Shown here: positions 43,298 to 55,255 of the stretch, piece by piece
Numbering within the stretch: the first letter of the stretch is position 1
Layout: every line of letters begins with the position of its first letter
Assembly (NCBI GenBank): GCA_015501585.1
Contig: JADNRY010000046.1
Coordinates: forward strand, 186,001-250,000
DNA from: Rhodocollybia butyracea
Lineage: Eukaryota > Basidiomycota > Agaricomycetes > Agaricales > Omphalotaceae
Direction of reading: 5' to 3'
Length of the DNA stretch: 64,000 nt
Position numbers and translations under genes: made by a program
The notes under the pieces: model-generated
The model's database searches: none
What the model was told of the DNA's origin: nothing
What the model saw: only the letters and a program-made list of their open reading frames with translations

Positions 43298-45687
43298 TCA
43301 AGCGGTGGCCTCGACTGTCAAGGCTTTTGGTTTGGCCTTCATCCGCCTGATCTGAAGGCGCTTTTCCTGGCGACGTTGGGACTCTGGATATTGTAATCAG
43401 CTCTGTGATATTAGTTCATGACAAATGTAAGGCGCACCTTCAAGATATGGCCGATCCTCAGCATCATCAAATGTAACCTTTTCCTGTGCTCCTTGGAGTT
43501 CCTCCTCCTCAATGCCGACAAATATACTTTCATTCGTCGACTCTGAAGCTTTCAGTACCTTACCCCTCTTCTCAACCTTGAATTTAGCAACGTAGAATCC
43601 ATCCATATTGTGCACATGAGGATAGAACCGCCTTGTGAGGGCCAAGCTAGGGTTGAAAACCTTACCACGGTATTTGGTGTATCCTTCCCGTCCAAACTCC
43701 AGTCCCGTGTCGACTAGCTTGACGTTGGGCCGTTTGCGAAGAGCGTAATCGACGACAGATTCGTTCTCATCAACGGTAACAGAGCACGTCGAGTAAACAA
43801 CATATCCTCCTGATTTTGAATCAGGAGAGACACTGTCAATTGCACATAAAATAAGCTGTTTTTGAAGGTGAGCGAGAAGCGTGAAATCACGCTCAGACTG
43901 TCAGAGTAATGTGATTAGCACAAAGTACGAAGGTTTCTTAATAACTGCTTATGTACAGACCTTGTTGACTTTGACACTTGAATCTTTACTAATAACGCCA
44001 GTGCCACTGCATGGCGCATCGAGTAAAACTCTGTCAAATCCGCCCATGACCTTGGGAAACTCTCGGCCGTCATATGAGCACACGACCACATTCTTGCAAC
44101 CAAGACGATGAATGTTTGCGCTTAGACTTTTCGTTCGAGCCTTGTTTGCGTCGTTTGCAAATACGACACCGGTGTTTTGTAACAAGGCGGCGATATGTGT
44201 GGTTTTGCCTCCGGGTGCGGAAGCCATGTCAAGTACGCGTTCATTGGGCTGGGGAGAAAGGGCGATCACGGGGAGGAATGAAGAAGCTGCTTGAAGCATG
44301 TAATGGCCGGCAAGATATTCAGGGGTAGCACCTGCATAGTGATTAGAAAATAAGAAGAGTATAACTAACTCGCGCACCTATTGGAACGTTACTTTCGAAG
44401 ACCTGCAGGCCGACGTTCGTCCATTTTCCAATAGGTTCAAGGTTGACACCGCGATTGACAAGGGCTTGAGCGAGATCCCGCCTTCTGGTTCGAAGAGTAT
44501 TTGTACGAATAGTAACTGGACGAGCAACTTCATTCGCTTCGAAAAATTCTATAGCCTTTGGCCAAAATCAAATCGGTTCCGTTGCATACTCAAGATAATT
44601 TTCTTACCTCCGCGACAGGGAAAAGTTGGAATAGTTTTTCTGCCAGAAATTCATTGTAGCCATAATAACTTGAGATATCAGACAGCAGCTGGTTAATGTA
44701 TTCAGATCTTGAACTAGACGCAATCGTCAGTCCAAAGTAGCAAAAGCTTTCAAAGATATACTTACCGGCCCTTTTCCGCTAGTTTTTTTGAATTTCCCAA
44801 GCACCCGTACGCACTCCCTCATACGTCGCTGAACAACATGTACATCGGGTCCACCTGCACTACTCTCAGCTTCCTTCTCCTCAGCTGTAGGCAGACAGAA
44901 AGGCTCTCCGTCAGCCTCCTCGTCCTCTATATCCATGTCAAAATCTTCTTCATCGTCCTCTTCGTTGTATGCCGCTTGCTGCATTTCTTCAACATCCAGA
45001 GCTGCTTCTGCTTGTGCTTTTTCATCCAAAGCCTTTGAACGAGCAGCTATGTTGGCCATGGTGATTCGCTCGTCCTCGTCTTCTTCATCGGAAGAGTCTG
45101 AATCGTCTGAGGCGGTAGGTATTATCTTTGTAGGACGTTCTGCCTGTTTCGACTTTTTAGTTTTGCCCACCACGACTTGGGGTTCATCTTCCGCATCTGA
45201 GCCGAAATCAAATGCTTGTAATGGTCCGCGAAGAGCAGCGCTGTAATTCTATGATTAAATGATGAACGTAGTGAAACAAGACCGACTTACTCGTCGAATT
45301 CATCCACATCGAGGTCATCTAAGTTTTCGGTGATAATCTCCTCATCACTGTTGTTGAATAATGACCTAGTTTACTATTGAAGCCTCGTAAAGCCGTATGC
45401 ACGGATGTACCCACTTTGCGTGTGCTTCAAGATCATCGTCGTCTGCGACATTTTCCCAGCCATCAGCAGAGCCTTCCTCGTCGGACTGGACTACTGCAGT
45501 TGCCTTTTTCTTGTTAACTTTTGTTTTGCTTTTAGCCTGGTCTTTGGTTTTCTTCGCTGGTCGGGCATTAATTTTATCGTCCAAAGTATCAGCTTTTCGC
45601 TTTCCAAGTTTTTTTGGAAGAAGAATGTTGTGATTTAGGCTCTAATGGTTGTGGAGGAGGCTGCTTGTTCTTTGCACGATGGCCCAT
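43298..45687 (-). CDS. NOP2: Nop2 25S rRNA (cytosine-5) methyltransferase; apparent frameshift near the N-terminus
   Basis: This nucleolar enzyme is needed for 60S subunit assembly. The start [13 protein letters not shown] lies at 45687. Acidic and lysine-rich nucleolar sequence follows, then the catalytic domain: the S-adenosylmethionine site [38 protein letters not shown] with the first active cysteine, [13 protein letters not shown] with the second, and [18 protein letters not shown]. The last exon ends LTVEATA at 43298. Between residues 26 and 27 a run of seven A (minus strand, at about 45609-45615) puts MGHRAKN...HSSSKK and [12 protein letters not shown] in different frames. Six A would join them. 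The downstream frame is closed by a stop just before, without an ATG, so this is either an assembly error or a real mutation. The rest looks intact. Confidence 0.88.
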
Positions 45688-45748
45688 TTTTGTTCTTGGT
45701 GATGGAGAAGCTCAGAAAAAAATAGTTCATTCCGGTCCGAGATTTCCG
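45688..45748. promoter_or_regulatory. Very short divergent promoter of NOP2 and TAD1
   Basis: Only 61 bp separate the two start codons, so both promoters and leaders must overlap each other or the coding sequences. An upstream in-frame start for TAD1 would overlap NOP2, so 45749 is preferred for TAD1. Confidence 0.5.
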
Positions 45749-47420
45749 ATGCTTGACGATGAACATATCGCATCCATTCATGCCCTCTACTCAAAACTAA
45801 AGACATCTCCACAAAATCAGTATGCGATACTATCTGCTTTCTATCTTGCAACAAAGACCGAATGTAAAATCATATCTCTGGGAACAGGAACAAAATGTCT
45901 TCCAGAATCTCATCTTACAGCACAAGGCGAAGCCGTCCACGACAGCCATGCAGAGATAATTGCACGACGAGGGGCAATCCGATGGCTTTTTGAAGAAATT
46001 CTAAGAGAAAAAATCTCTGGAAGCCAATGGATCGAACAGCAAGAACACTCGTACCGATTCAAGCAAGGAATTGAGCTTCGGATGTACATATCTACTGTTC
46101 CTTGTGGTGACGCATCCACTCGTTTTCTCGCTGCTTTACAGGATCCAGAAATGGCTGCATTGAAAGATTCTGTCGTTATGTCCCAACCAGAAGGCACTGC
46201 CCGTGGTAGAAACAATTATCACTTATACGGCGTGCTACGTACCAAACCAGGAGTAAAAAATTACTTATAATTCTCAAATAATTGCTCTGACATTACATTC
46301 TAGCGTGCCGACTCTCCTCCCACTTTATCCTTGTCCTGTAGTGATAAAATTGCGAGCTGGGCCTTCTTGGGTATACAGGGCACATTGGGCGCTAGATTCT
46401 TTGGTGAAGGAGTCTATGTTCAAAGAATCGTCATCGGCGAAGTGCTTTCGGCCAAAGACAACAACTTGATCAACGCTGTCGGCAAGGATTGTGAGAGGGC
46501 CTTGGGTGGAAGGTTGCGAGACCTTTTACCATCCGTCGAAGGCAAGCCAATCGATTTACAAAATAGCCCACTCGACATAAGTACCTCACGCCCAGATCGT
46601 TATCATCTACAAGTACCAACGATCGCATTCACCCCTATTCCATTTGTGCACTCCCGGTCGGAGGTCGGAATAGCGTCTATTTCAAGTAATGAGTGTGAGT
46701 GCTCATAGATGTTTGCTGCACACCTTTCTCATGTTTTCCGACGAGCTAGCCCTCTGCTGGCGCGCCGACTCCTTGCCTAAGACTGATATCAGTTCAAGTT
46801 CGAGCCTGAACAGTCGTGATTCGGATTTAAGAACCCTCCAAGTTTTGATAAACGGTTATAAACGTGGGGCTTCACCGAAGCATAGAAAGAGACTACATGA
46901 TGACCGGTTTCTGTCAGTAAAAGTCATGCATCACCTTAAATTTCTTTTGCCTTATTCTTGTTTCATCAGCCCACATATATGTAAACTCTCTATGTTTAGA
47001 CTCTATGCGCAGGTCTGTAAGGAAATCTATGGTGAGGAGATACTTCGGTTAGCGATTAATTTGTTTTTCTTGGAATCTCGAAAATTTAATCGAAACTCAT
47101 CTAATAGCACCCAAACCTACTACGACATCAAAGCCTTCGACCCGCTTGAGGTTCACGAATCTTCTCGCTCCGCTCGGTCTCTCATCATGTATCAGAAAGC
47201 CAAGGTTCTTCTCAAAGGACCATCGGGACCTTTCAAGGCCTGGTGGGACTCGTCAGTTGCGATAATCAAGCGGAAAAGGGCTGAAAGCATCCAGTGTGCT
47301 CAATCTGTGTCACTGAGAGAGGAGGATCCGGTTGATGGAAGCAGCACAGAGGCAGGACGCAGCGGAAGGGGTCTGGGGTTATGGGAAAAATTTAACGTCG
47401 ACGGAGAGCTAGTGGTATAG
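45749..47420 (+). CDS. TAD1: tRNA-specific adenosine deaminase Tad1
   Basis: This enzyme converts A37 to inosine next to the anticodon of tRNA-Ala. Exons were modelled at 45749-46252, 46304-46685, 46750-46912 and 46970-47420, joining in frame to 499 residues. The zinc deaminase signature is present: HDSHAEIIARRGAIRW (the HAE motif) and TVPCGDAST (the PCGDAS motif), with the third ligand probably the Cys of LSCSDKIASW. LGIQGTLGARF and YYDIKAF are further family landmarks. The third donor (GTCAGT at 46913) was chosen because it keeps the frame and restores CKLSMFRLYAQVCKEIY. A retained intron there would also be open, so that junction is less sure. The gene is head to head with NOP2. Confidence 0.88.
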
Positions 47421-47918
47421 TGGTCTAAAGTGATTCCGAGATGAAAATTGTCGGCTCTGACAACAGTACGTGAATTCTTTCTTAGTGCTACACTTTCTTA
47501 GTTCGTGGACTAGATCTTCGGATCGTCGAGGTGATGCTATAAATCTAACGTTCGGTGGCTTCATTACACAAAGTTGAGGGCTCTCCTCCGTGATGCAGTA
47601 AACCCTATCTTCAGAGTACCGTATAGTGGCGAGTATCAGAGGATCGACGTCTTTGCCTTGCCTTTTTTTAATATTACTTACAATCGGTCGGCTCCAGCTC
47701 AAGACACCGAGTGTGGGACCGTCTGGATCAGTAGCTAATGCTCGGCCTAGCGCGGACCATATCACTGTGAGATCGACATGATGCGATGTTTTCCTAATTC
47801 GCCACCGTTCCCGATACAGAAAAGCTCGTAAAATGGATTTCAAATTTCTTATTCCTGGGTGATGTTGGGTGATGTTCCAGTCAATCTGGGGATAAGTTTT
47901 TTGTCGCTTGTCAAGCAC
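47409..47918 (-). CDS. Unrecognised open frame, 169 codons
   Basis: This is an uninterrupted frame overlapping the last 12 bases of TAD1 on the other strand. It has no recognised motif. It contains GTAAGTAATATT at about 47680, a perfect splice donor, so if it is a gene it probably has introns and a different end. It could be a decayed gene or a chance frame in a gene-poor stretch. Confidence 0.25.
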   Translation of the reverse strand: MLDKRQKTYPQIDWNITQHHPGIRNLKSILRAFLYRERWRIRKTSHHVDLTVIWSALGRALATDPDGPTLGVLSWSRPIVSNIKKRQGKDVDPLILATIRYSEDRVYCITEESPQLCVMKPPNVRFIASPRRSEDLVHELRKCSTKKEFTYCCQSRQFSSRNHFRPLYH

Positions 47919-49301
47919 TAGTTAGTACTAATTGAGAAGGTTTATCTAGGTTTATTCAGTAAGGGAACCGATGTGCCAGATCTGTTCCGGACGTCGAAAG
48001 TCATACTTATTAATGAGCGGCGAAGAGGATAAGTAAGTATGTCTTTCTTGAGGAAAGTAACGATACTGTCACGTCCACCGAACATCCCCCGGAACGATCT
48101 GAAGGCTCATAACAGCATAGAGCCAATTCCGATCGCTGTCGATAGGTGTTCTACCCTGAGTCCTTTGTTTGATGCATTTCGCCAGCCGAGGAAAAGATAG
48201 GAGATGAACTAAGTTTCGTTACAGTTGTACGATGCTCAGAGATGAGGTGGATGCATCTCATCCGGGTTGGAGTGGAACGAGGGTTGACGGAAATTGATCG
48301 AGAACGAAGCCATGCATGAATACATTTGGGCGTTGACTAGGATTTCTTGACAGTTTCTTCCAAACTCAAGCCTATCAGGATATACCTGGAAAGATTTACC
48401 ACACGCTTTGAATCACCTTTTGATCTGCTAAATATGCGATGTTAGCGTGTACATCGCAAGTAGAACATTCCAGATATTCGTTTCATCGTATGTAGATGCG
48501 TCGACGATGACTGTGTAGTTTGTGTACACCCCGCATGAACGATATCAACGCTCTCGCGATGCAGAAAAAGCCGGAAGAGTTTTTCAATTATCGGATCATG
48601 AGCGATAGAAGCTCTGCGTCAAACCTGGAATAATTCGGCGTATCATCTAAACTTTTCATTTGAAAAATAGAGCGAAGATAATACCGGAACAAAGATTTGG
48701 GAATGGAACGATGTCTTCCCGCTGATAGTTATGATTAAATTGACGATGGCACGCGTGGATGTTCTTAAGTTGCAATGCGAGTTCCTGTTAGTTTCCTGTA
48801 GAATAGCAGGAATAGAAAGTTTACGTCGACTGCATGATCCAGTTGAAGCCGCTGACTAGAAGATGGAAAGGAAGATATGGAACAGGAGCACCACTTAGCA
48901 GTATATAACGATATAATGGATTAGTCCCATTAGTGAATTCATCACAACCTGCAGTGGGCCTGGCTGGATCCGCTTGTATGAGTTGTTTACTCTGCGGCCT
49001 CACTCGTTCGTCTCACGCATTACCACTTTCAGTGATGTGAGCAGAATGCGCTTAGAAATGAAATGCCGAACCTCGTACTGTAGCGACTTCTCAGGAAGCT
49101 TGGACACCAAAATGTGGCTATATGGCATATAAAGTGCACCGTAAGCTCTTCAGTCGGTTTGGGAAACGAGCTTCTTTATACATCCCAATCGGTTGGCAGA
49201 TAACGTATTTCACTTATTCCTACACACACGTCTGGATATAGAGAACAGGAATGAACAGGCTTCAGACAAAGGAAAAGGTAGTTACCTTTCAGAGTTGTGC
49301 T
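47919..49301. other. Gene-poor stretch, nothing recognised
   Basis: No frame longer than about 60 codons and no motif could be supported. No inverted or direct terminal repeats were found by eye. Confidence 0.45.
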
Positions 49302-50000
49302 TCAGCCTATCCTCAAACCCAGTGCAAGACCAGCAAGAAACGATGCTCGGGGTTGGAAGTCTGCAGTCAAGAAATCCACAAGCCATACCCAAGCCGTCCA
49401 TATTGTTGGGGCTTTTTTCTTGCCAGTCGCATCAGTCGTGTAGAAAAGGCTCTCGAAACGCTGACCCATACGGGCCCAATCCATGCGGATAAGAGAGAAG
49501 GAACCGAGATACTATAAAGTTCAGCAGTTATCACTGGGGAATATCGATGTAATGTTTACCTGTAGCAGAACAAACGTTCCACCGAGGAAAAATGCAATAG
49601 CTTTAGCACCCTTTTTGATAAAAACTCCAGCACATATTCCGGCGACTGTGCCAAAGCCGAGTTCGTACAATGACACTGAAGATTCTGGTAGAGGAGGCGA
49701 ATACTGAGGAGATTGTTCTGGAGATCTGGAAGTGGAAACTTCAGGATCTGTAACGCAGTTTGAGATACAGAGGAGTTGTCGAGAGTTAAGATACATACGT
49801 TCACATTTAATTGCTGGTTGAAGCCAGACGGATAAACCAAATCCAAGTCCACTCAAACCAAGTGCTTTGCATATGGGAGAATATGTCTGGATTTGACGAG
49901 GGGCTGCATTGCTAAATAGTCTGTATTGGTTTGAGAAAAGTCCCCGAAAGCTTTGAGGACGGATGCAGCGACGAGAAGCGTTGAAGACGAGTAGAGACAT
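49302..50000 (-). CDS. FUN14-domain mitochondrial outer-membrane protein
   Basis: This family includes FUNDC1, a mitophagy receptor of animals, and small fungal proteins of unclear role. Exons 50000-49799, 49747-49560 and 49511-49302 join in frame to 199 residues. The first 45 residues are rich in Ser, Arg and Phe with few acids, like a mitochondrial targeting sequence. The domain is seen in YELGFGTVAGICAGVFIKKG, AIAFFLGGTFVLLQYLG, DWARMGQRFESLF and, at the end, FQPRASFLAGLALGLRIG, with the glycine-rich helices typical of the family. No LC3/Atg8-interaction motif of the animal type (YxxL near the start) was obvious, so a mitophagy role is not claimed. Confidence 0.85.
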
Positions 50001-50463
50001 AATGATAGAATGAAAGATGACGTCGTGAGAAGTTGACTGTTATTTCATCGCGCTGACGCCTGCCCTTAAGTGTACCTTAGTCTCATATTACTCGTCCTCT
50101 CAGGCAGCGTCGGCTCACACTCTCCATCTACTGTGTCGATAAAATTGCGGTGTACGCCTCAAATAATAAAATTACTTGTCATCGCACCTTTGATACTTTG
50201 TGATAATGTTCTGTCGGAGAATCCATGGACTATAAGAAAACTATATAGGATTGTGAAAAGTGATGGTAGACTGTATGGACTGGCTGCACAGGCAAGATGT
50301 TCGGTAGATTGTACAAGGTGTTAAAATCACTGCCCCAAGTCTATCACTATGGTATTTTCGCCAATTTAGCGATGAATGTCGCAGAAAATGCTTTGTCCAT
50401 GCCGTGAGAAATATTTCTCTTTGACCTCCTTCTACGTACAATACGCCTCTCTTCTTTTTTCTT

Positions 50464-52669
50464 ATGGACCCAGCTGGCGCAGAATTTCCGGGAATCGTGA
50501 AGCGCTGTCGCTCGTTTCGATGTCGCGATGAACCCGAACGGAAGCAGGAGAATCAGTCCTTTACTGAGTTTCATGGACCTATAAAGCCCCCAGACTCTCT
50601 AGGAAAAATCGGAGACGTCTACCTGAAGCGAGACCAGTCCAAGTCCAAGCTCTACCTGAAGGAACGCTCTGGTTGGACTCGCTGGACTGCTAGGAAAGAT
50701 GGATCTCGCAGATTCTTCTGTCACCCCGAATATCCAAATCGCTATCTTTGGATTCAAAACTTGCGGATAGACTTTATCTCACTTTCAAAAGCACAACATA
50801 TAAAAATTCTCAGTAAAGACCTCTAAATTGTATTTATTCATGGATAGATACTAACTAGTTTCTACAGACGAGGCAGACCTCCTCAAATCAGTGGCGTCGC
50901 TTCATCAAACGGATCGTCCAAGCCTGAAACGAAAATTGTCGAGTTCTTTGAACATGAAAAAAGGCAAAAAGGGCAGACTTTCTGTTATCGAAGCTCCCAC
51001 TGATCACAGTGGCTTGTCTGATGCTGTTACACAACCAATCACCCCCGTTCGACTGACCCCTGAAGCTTCATCGTCTAGGCTTCCTTCCACCCCTGTTCCG
51101 CAGCCTCCAACTCCTATGTCTGCTCGTTCTCCCCAGTTGGATAACGAGCTGGAAAACTTGAGGCAGCAGAACGAGGCAATGAAGAAGAAACTTGAAGAAT
51201 TGAAATCACAGAACAGTACAGTAAGTTTAAGATTTCACTTTCAACTATCAAAATTTATGGTCTTGTTTATCAGCCTGCTTTGCTGTCCCAACCGGTTGCT
51301 TCAGAGCAGCCTGAGTTGTCGTTGGATCGAATGGAGGATATCAGACAGCCCCAGCTCACTCCACCTCCAACACCGTCAATGTCAGAGCAAAATTGCAATT
51401 TCGCTAGTGGAGAAACGCACGAGCCTCTGTTCCCTTCAATGGAGCCTGAGGAGAGTCTTCCCATTGCAGCATTCGATGAGCTTAACATGGAGGAACCGCC
51501 GTGTCGTGTGAAAACAGAACCTGGCCAAGCTCGTTCTGCATCCACCTCGAGGCTTCTCAAGTCCCAACCCAGCGACAATGTAATCGATTTAACGTTTGAT
51601 TCTGATGAAGACGAACCTCAGAACCTCAAACAAAGACCCAGCTCTAACCGAGCCGAGCTGCAGCCATCGACTCTTTCTGCTTCGCGTACCGCTCGTCGTT
51701 CTCTCGCTGCTGCGTGCAAATCCAATGCCGCTAGCAATATAGCTTCCTCAAGTCAAAGTGTTCATGCCTCTTCCAGTACAATTGGGTACTCACGGTCAAA
51801 TGTCGCTGGGCGCAAACCCAATCCTGCCAACAGTGCCGTTCAGGCTGCTACGCGTACTAAACCCATCGGCGTTGCTTCCTCTGGCCAAAGCGTTGAGATT
51901 CTGCCTGCTTCTGTCGCCTCCGCCACTCCTAAAGCTGCTCCATCGAGTAGCATTGTTCGATCCGCTGCACCCCAACGCAATACCGCTGTTTCTGAAAAGG
52001 ATGATAGTGACGATGAGATTATGGAGATCAGTTTCGATGAATTCAAAGGGAGTAAAGTATCAAAAGAACAAACAACGGTGTCCCCACCTGTTAGATCACA
52101 GGCTGCTGAGGTGAAACTGGAGCCACATCTCAAGTCGATCGAAGATACACTGAACGAGGGTGTTGCTGATTCCGGAGATGCGAGTGAGATGGATGACATG
52201 GATTTTCAGCTGGCATATCCTGATGAAGAACTCCCACCGTTACCCGCTCCTCCTACCGAAAACACCGCGGTCAAGATGGAGGATTCCGAAGACAGTGCTC
52301 AAGATTTTGATTTTACGGGTATGTCAATGTATGCAGTTGCGTTTCTTTCATGCTCATTTTTACGGTCAGATGCTATTATACCATATGTGTTCTGGTTCAA
52401 GGATGATAATACAGGGAGCAGCGAGAAATATTGCCGATTTTGTGAGCTCGTAGGCCAGTAAGTGCTTCTTCGTATCGATGACTGTCGCGAGCCCATAACG
52501 CTGTACCTTTAGTGACATCCCCGAGTTCTCGAGTCTCGACGTTAACGCCATGCTTCGTCATGTTGCATCTGACTCTCATAACATGGAAGAAAATTGGGGT
52601 CAAACACTACAACACAGACTTGATAACAACGATCCAGAAGTAGATAAATTTTTGCAGTTTTTTGATTGA
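50464..52669 (+). CDS. Probable nuclear protein of unknown function with SUMO-interaction-like motif
   Basis: Exons 50464-50812, 50868-51220, 51274-52318, 52370-52457 and 52513-52669 join to 663 residues. The first 115 residues form a compact, basic region (GDVYLKRDQSKSKLYLKERS, GWTRWTARKDGSRRFFC) that looks folded. A short coiled coil lies at about residue 210 (ELENLRQQNEAMKKKLEELK). The long middle is Ser/Pro-rich and disordered and contains NVIDLTFDSDEDE, a hydrophobic core followed by acids, the classic form of a SUMO-interaction motif. The C-terminus has YCRFCELVGH and then LRHVASDSHN, a C-x2-C plus H-x5-H spacing that could bind zinc. I know no named family with this layout. Function would be guesswork. 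Confidence 0.75.
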
Positions 52670-52816
52670 CTCGTAATTTGCTTCCTGCTACATGCTCGCT
52701 TCTCCTAAACTGTACATATATTAAATATTTCTTATTAGTAGAAAGCACATTAACTCTAATATTTCCACTACTATACCTTACATATTTACCTACGTACATA
52801 ACTATATTGGATGCTC

Positions 52817-54614
52817 TCACTCATCGGCGTGATCCCCAAGCTCCCAATGCGGTATATCAGCAGGCAGAAGCTGAGACCTAAATGTCTTTGCAGAGGTCGG
52901 AGTTAGCCTTCCAGGTGTCGATGGTATCACTATCTCTGAACCCTGCGACGGCGCGGATACCAAATGCGCTTGAAGATCAGGATGCGGTGGTAAACGTGCT
53001 GCAATCGGAGGAGGGCTTGGTAAACCCATCGAATGCAAATTGGCGGCCGCCGATCCAAAAGACACAGATTTGCGAGGGCTAACAACAGACGGCAAAGACC
53101 GTTTCGCGATGGGTACCCCCGGAATTAAAGAGCGAGGGGTAGAAGGTGGTGGTGTTACGGATCGTAGATACTCGTCGGTGTATGAAGACCATCCTGATAC
53201 ACCGTATGAAGGGGGAAGAGGAAAGCCTTGATTCCCGAACGACAAGGATAAATTCGGTGACCCATTCTGCGAGCCAGAGATGGTCCCGGGTGTGCTGGGG
53301 ACTGGCGTGGGGCCAGCGAATGGATTGGGGATGCCACCGTGCTGATATGAAAGTGCACTTTCAGATCGCGCTAGAGGTGATTGGTCACGCCTTGCTGCAC
53401 GCCTCATAGACGGAACTGGACTGGGGGAGATCGGATAACCGGTGGATCGGCTCCCTGACGTTGAATTCGACTGCGCTGAAAGTGGTGTACTAGGCTGTGA
53501 GTAGGACCACGCAGATGAAGTAGGAGATTCTGTGTACATGGCATACGGATGGCGTATCGAGGTATATGTCGATTCTTGAGACTGGGATATCGAACTTGAA
53601 ACGGATTTCGGAGTTGTTACAGTGTAGCTGAAGACTGGACGCCTTTCCGTTCCTTCAAGATTCAAAGGTTGAGGAATATGACTGCGAGCATGAGCAAGTG
53701 CAGGCCTGTCGTCTTTTGGAAGGGAGTTGTCGTGGCGATCCTTTAGAAAAGCTTGGGATTCAGCTCTTTGCGCAGATGGAATTAACCTAGTTTGCGAGTT
53801 CACCGACGTTGTTTCACCCTCCAGAATATCCGACGGGGCTTTAGCCAAAAGAGCGCCTGGGATAGTGCATGCAATGATACTCAGTCCGAAAGAGTAGAAT
53901 ATCACTAGTGGGAAAAACGTTAGTTTCGAGTCGATAAGATCTGCAGGCAATGTACTGACAACATCCCGAAATCACAAAACTGGCGATCATGACTGATAGA
54001 GTAGCTGGCCCACAGATGTGTCCTATACCTGGGTTTATGTCAGTGTCAGTGGTAAAATGATAGATCAAGCAGAGTACCAGAGTTTGTGCATGGGAGTCTT
54101 GCTCGACCAATGGTTAAAAGTACAGCACCGCCTGTATCTCTTTATGGGTACTAAGCATTGATTGGAACACCTATTTAACTCACCGATGACGACGGAAAGA
54201 TAAATGGAAACCCGAAGAGCATCCAGGCGGACGTTAAGGCGGGTCACGATCCTGAGAAACTGATCAGTAATCGTAGAGCTGGGGTCTTTAAGAAAACGAA
54301 TTACATCAGGTAGAGCATGACTGCTCCGAGACCATGGACAGACGTTAGCGCAACGACGATTATACCTGAATTTAAGATTGAGCATCGGAAGCCAAGAACG
54401 AGAGCCAGATTGATGCTTACGACTAACATGGTCAAAGTTGTCCCATTCTCGAGAAAGAAAAATCGAGAGGATCGTAGTGCAGCCTATGCTGAGCACACTA
54501 CAAAGAGCTGAGAGGCTTATTAGAAAACGCAGATTGGAGTGAGATGTAGACGATAAACCTACCCAATACCAGAACCCTGAATGCTTTGAAAACTGAAACT
54601 GCGTGAGTGGACAT
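52817..54614 (-). CDS. Four-helix (MARVEL-like) membrane protein with long disordered tail
   Basis: The start MSTHAVSVFKAFRVLVLG lies at 54614. With introns of about 55-80 bp (some with CTAAC branch sites) the frame joins four membrane helices: FRVLVLGCTTILSIFLS, IIVVALTSVHGLGAVMLYLM, VSIYLSVVIGGAVLLTI and SVMIASFVISGCLIFYSF. The last coding exon then gives about 340 residues rich in Ser, Pro and Thr up to the stop at 52817, ending IPHWELGDHADE. The final splice (GTCAGT to CCCACTAG, about 53917-53971) is well supported. The topology resembles MARVEL and related fungal cortical proteins, but I recognise no named family. It has the same layout as the protein at 56191-57335 on the other side of the proton channel. 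Confidence 0.7.
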
Positions 54615-54833
54615 GGGTGTCGCGATAAGGATGTACAGTAGTAAAGATCGACAAAGAAACAGAGTCCGTTAAGTCGAAGAAGGGCGAACAGAATGAAAGA
54701 CTTGGGACTGAAGAAATTAGCAATGAAAGGAACGAAGAATATAGCCTTGGCCAGCCGAAAAGAAAGAAGGAAGAAAGAAGGGCCTTATAAAGCTTTCGAT
54801 GGTCGCTCGCACTTGTTATAAACCATTACTATT

Positions 54834-55136
54834 ATGGACGTTTTCAGTGACAGCTCGCAAGAGTCTAGTGCATCAACAGTCAACTTCAAGGGTGGGATTC
54901 AAAGTACAAGGTCACATATATGCGCCAGTCAGAATTCAGATGAATGTGATAAAGGCAGTGAGAGGCCATGGGAGTTTCAGCGCTTGAGCTTTGGCAGAAG
55001 GACAAGTTATGGTGAGTTGGAATTATTGGCAGATGACATTGAGCGCCGACCGGTCAGATACACCGACTTGATATATGCTCGTAGCATGGTAACAGTAGAG
55101 TTGTGTGAGCGGCAAATAGTGACATTATCTTCGTAA
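54834..55136 (+). CDS. Small open frame, 100 codons, uncertain
   Basis: This intronless frame starts MDVFSDSSQESSASTVN and ends ERQIVTLSS. It has a reasonable amino-acid mix but no motif, and it lies just upstream of the proton-channel gene. It may be chance or a real small gene. Confidence 0.25.
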   Translation: MDVFSDSSQESSASTVNFKGGIQSTRSHICASQNSDECDKGSERPWEFQRLSFGRRTSYGELELLADDIERRPVRYTDLIYARSMVTVELCERQIVTLSS

Positions 55137-55191
55137 AGCAGAACAAGAGAGAGCCTCAGAGCACGGACCGCAAGGGTCTCCAATTTGGTAC

Positions 55192-55207
55192 GTCACGTGC
55201 ACGTGAC
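55192..55207. promoter_or_regulatory. 16-bp perfect palindrome with two E-boxes upstream of the proton channel
   Basis: GTCACGTGCACGTGAC reads the same on both strands and contains two CACGTG E-boxes sharing no bases. It lies 48 bases before the Hv1 start codon. CACGTG is bound by bHLH factors such as Cbf1 and Pho4 in fungi, and RTCACGTG is the Cbf1 consensus. The role is inferred. Confidence 0.6.
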
Positions 55208-55255
55208 AGCCCGTGGCATTGTTGCGCCGCTGTTGCAACGTTGAGCGCGACAGTC

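Noticed and set aside
45605..45620. Programmed -1 frameshifting at the NOP2 A-run
   Set aside because: The downstream coding frame needs a +1 shift, not -1, so the usual slippery-site mechanism would not give the protein.
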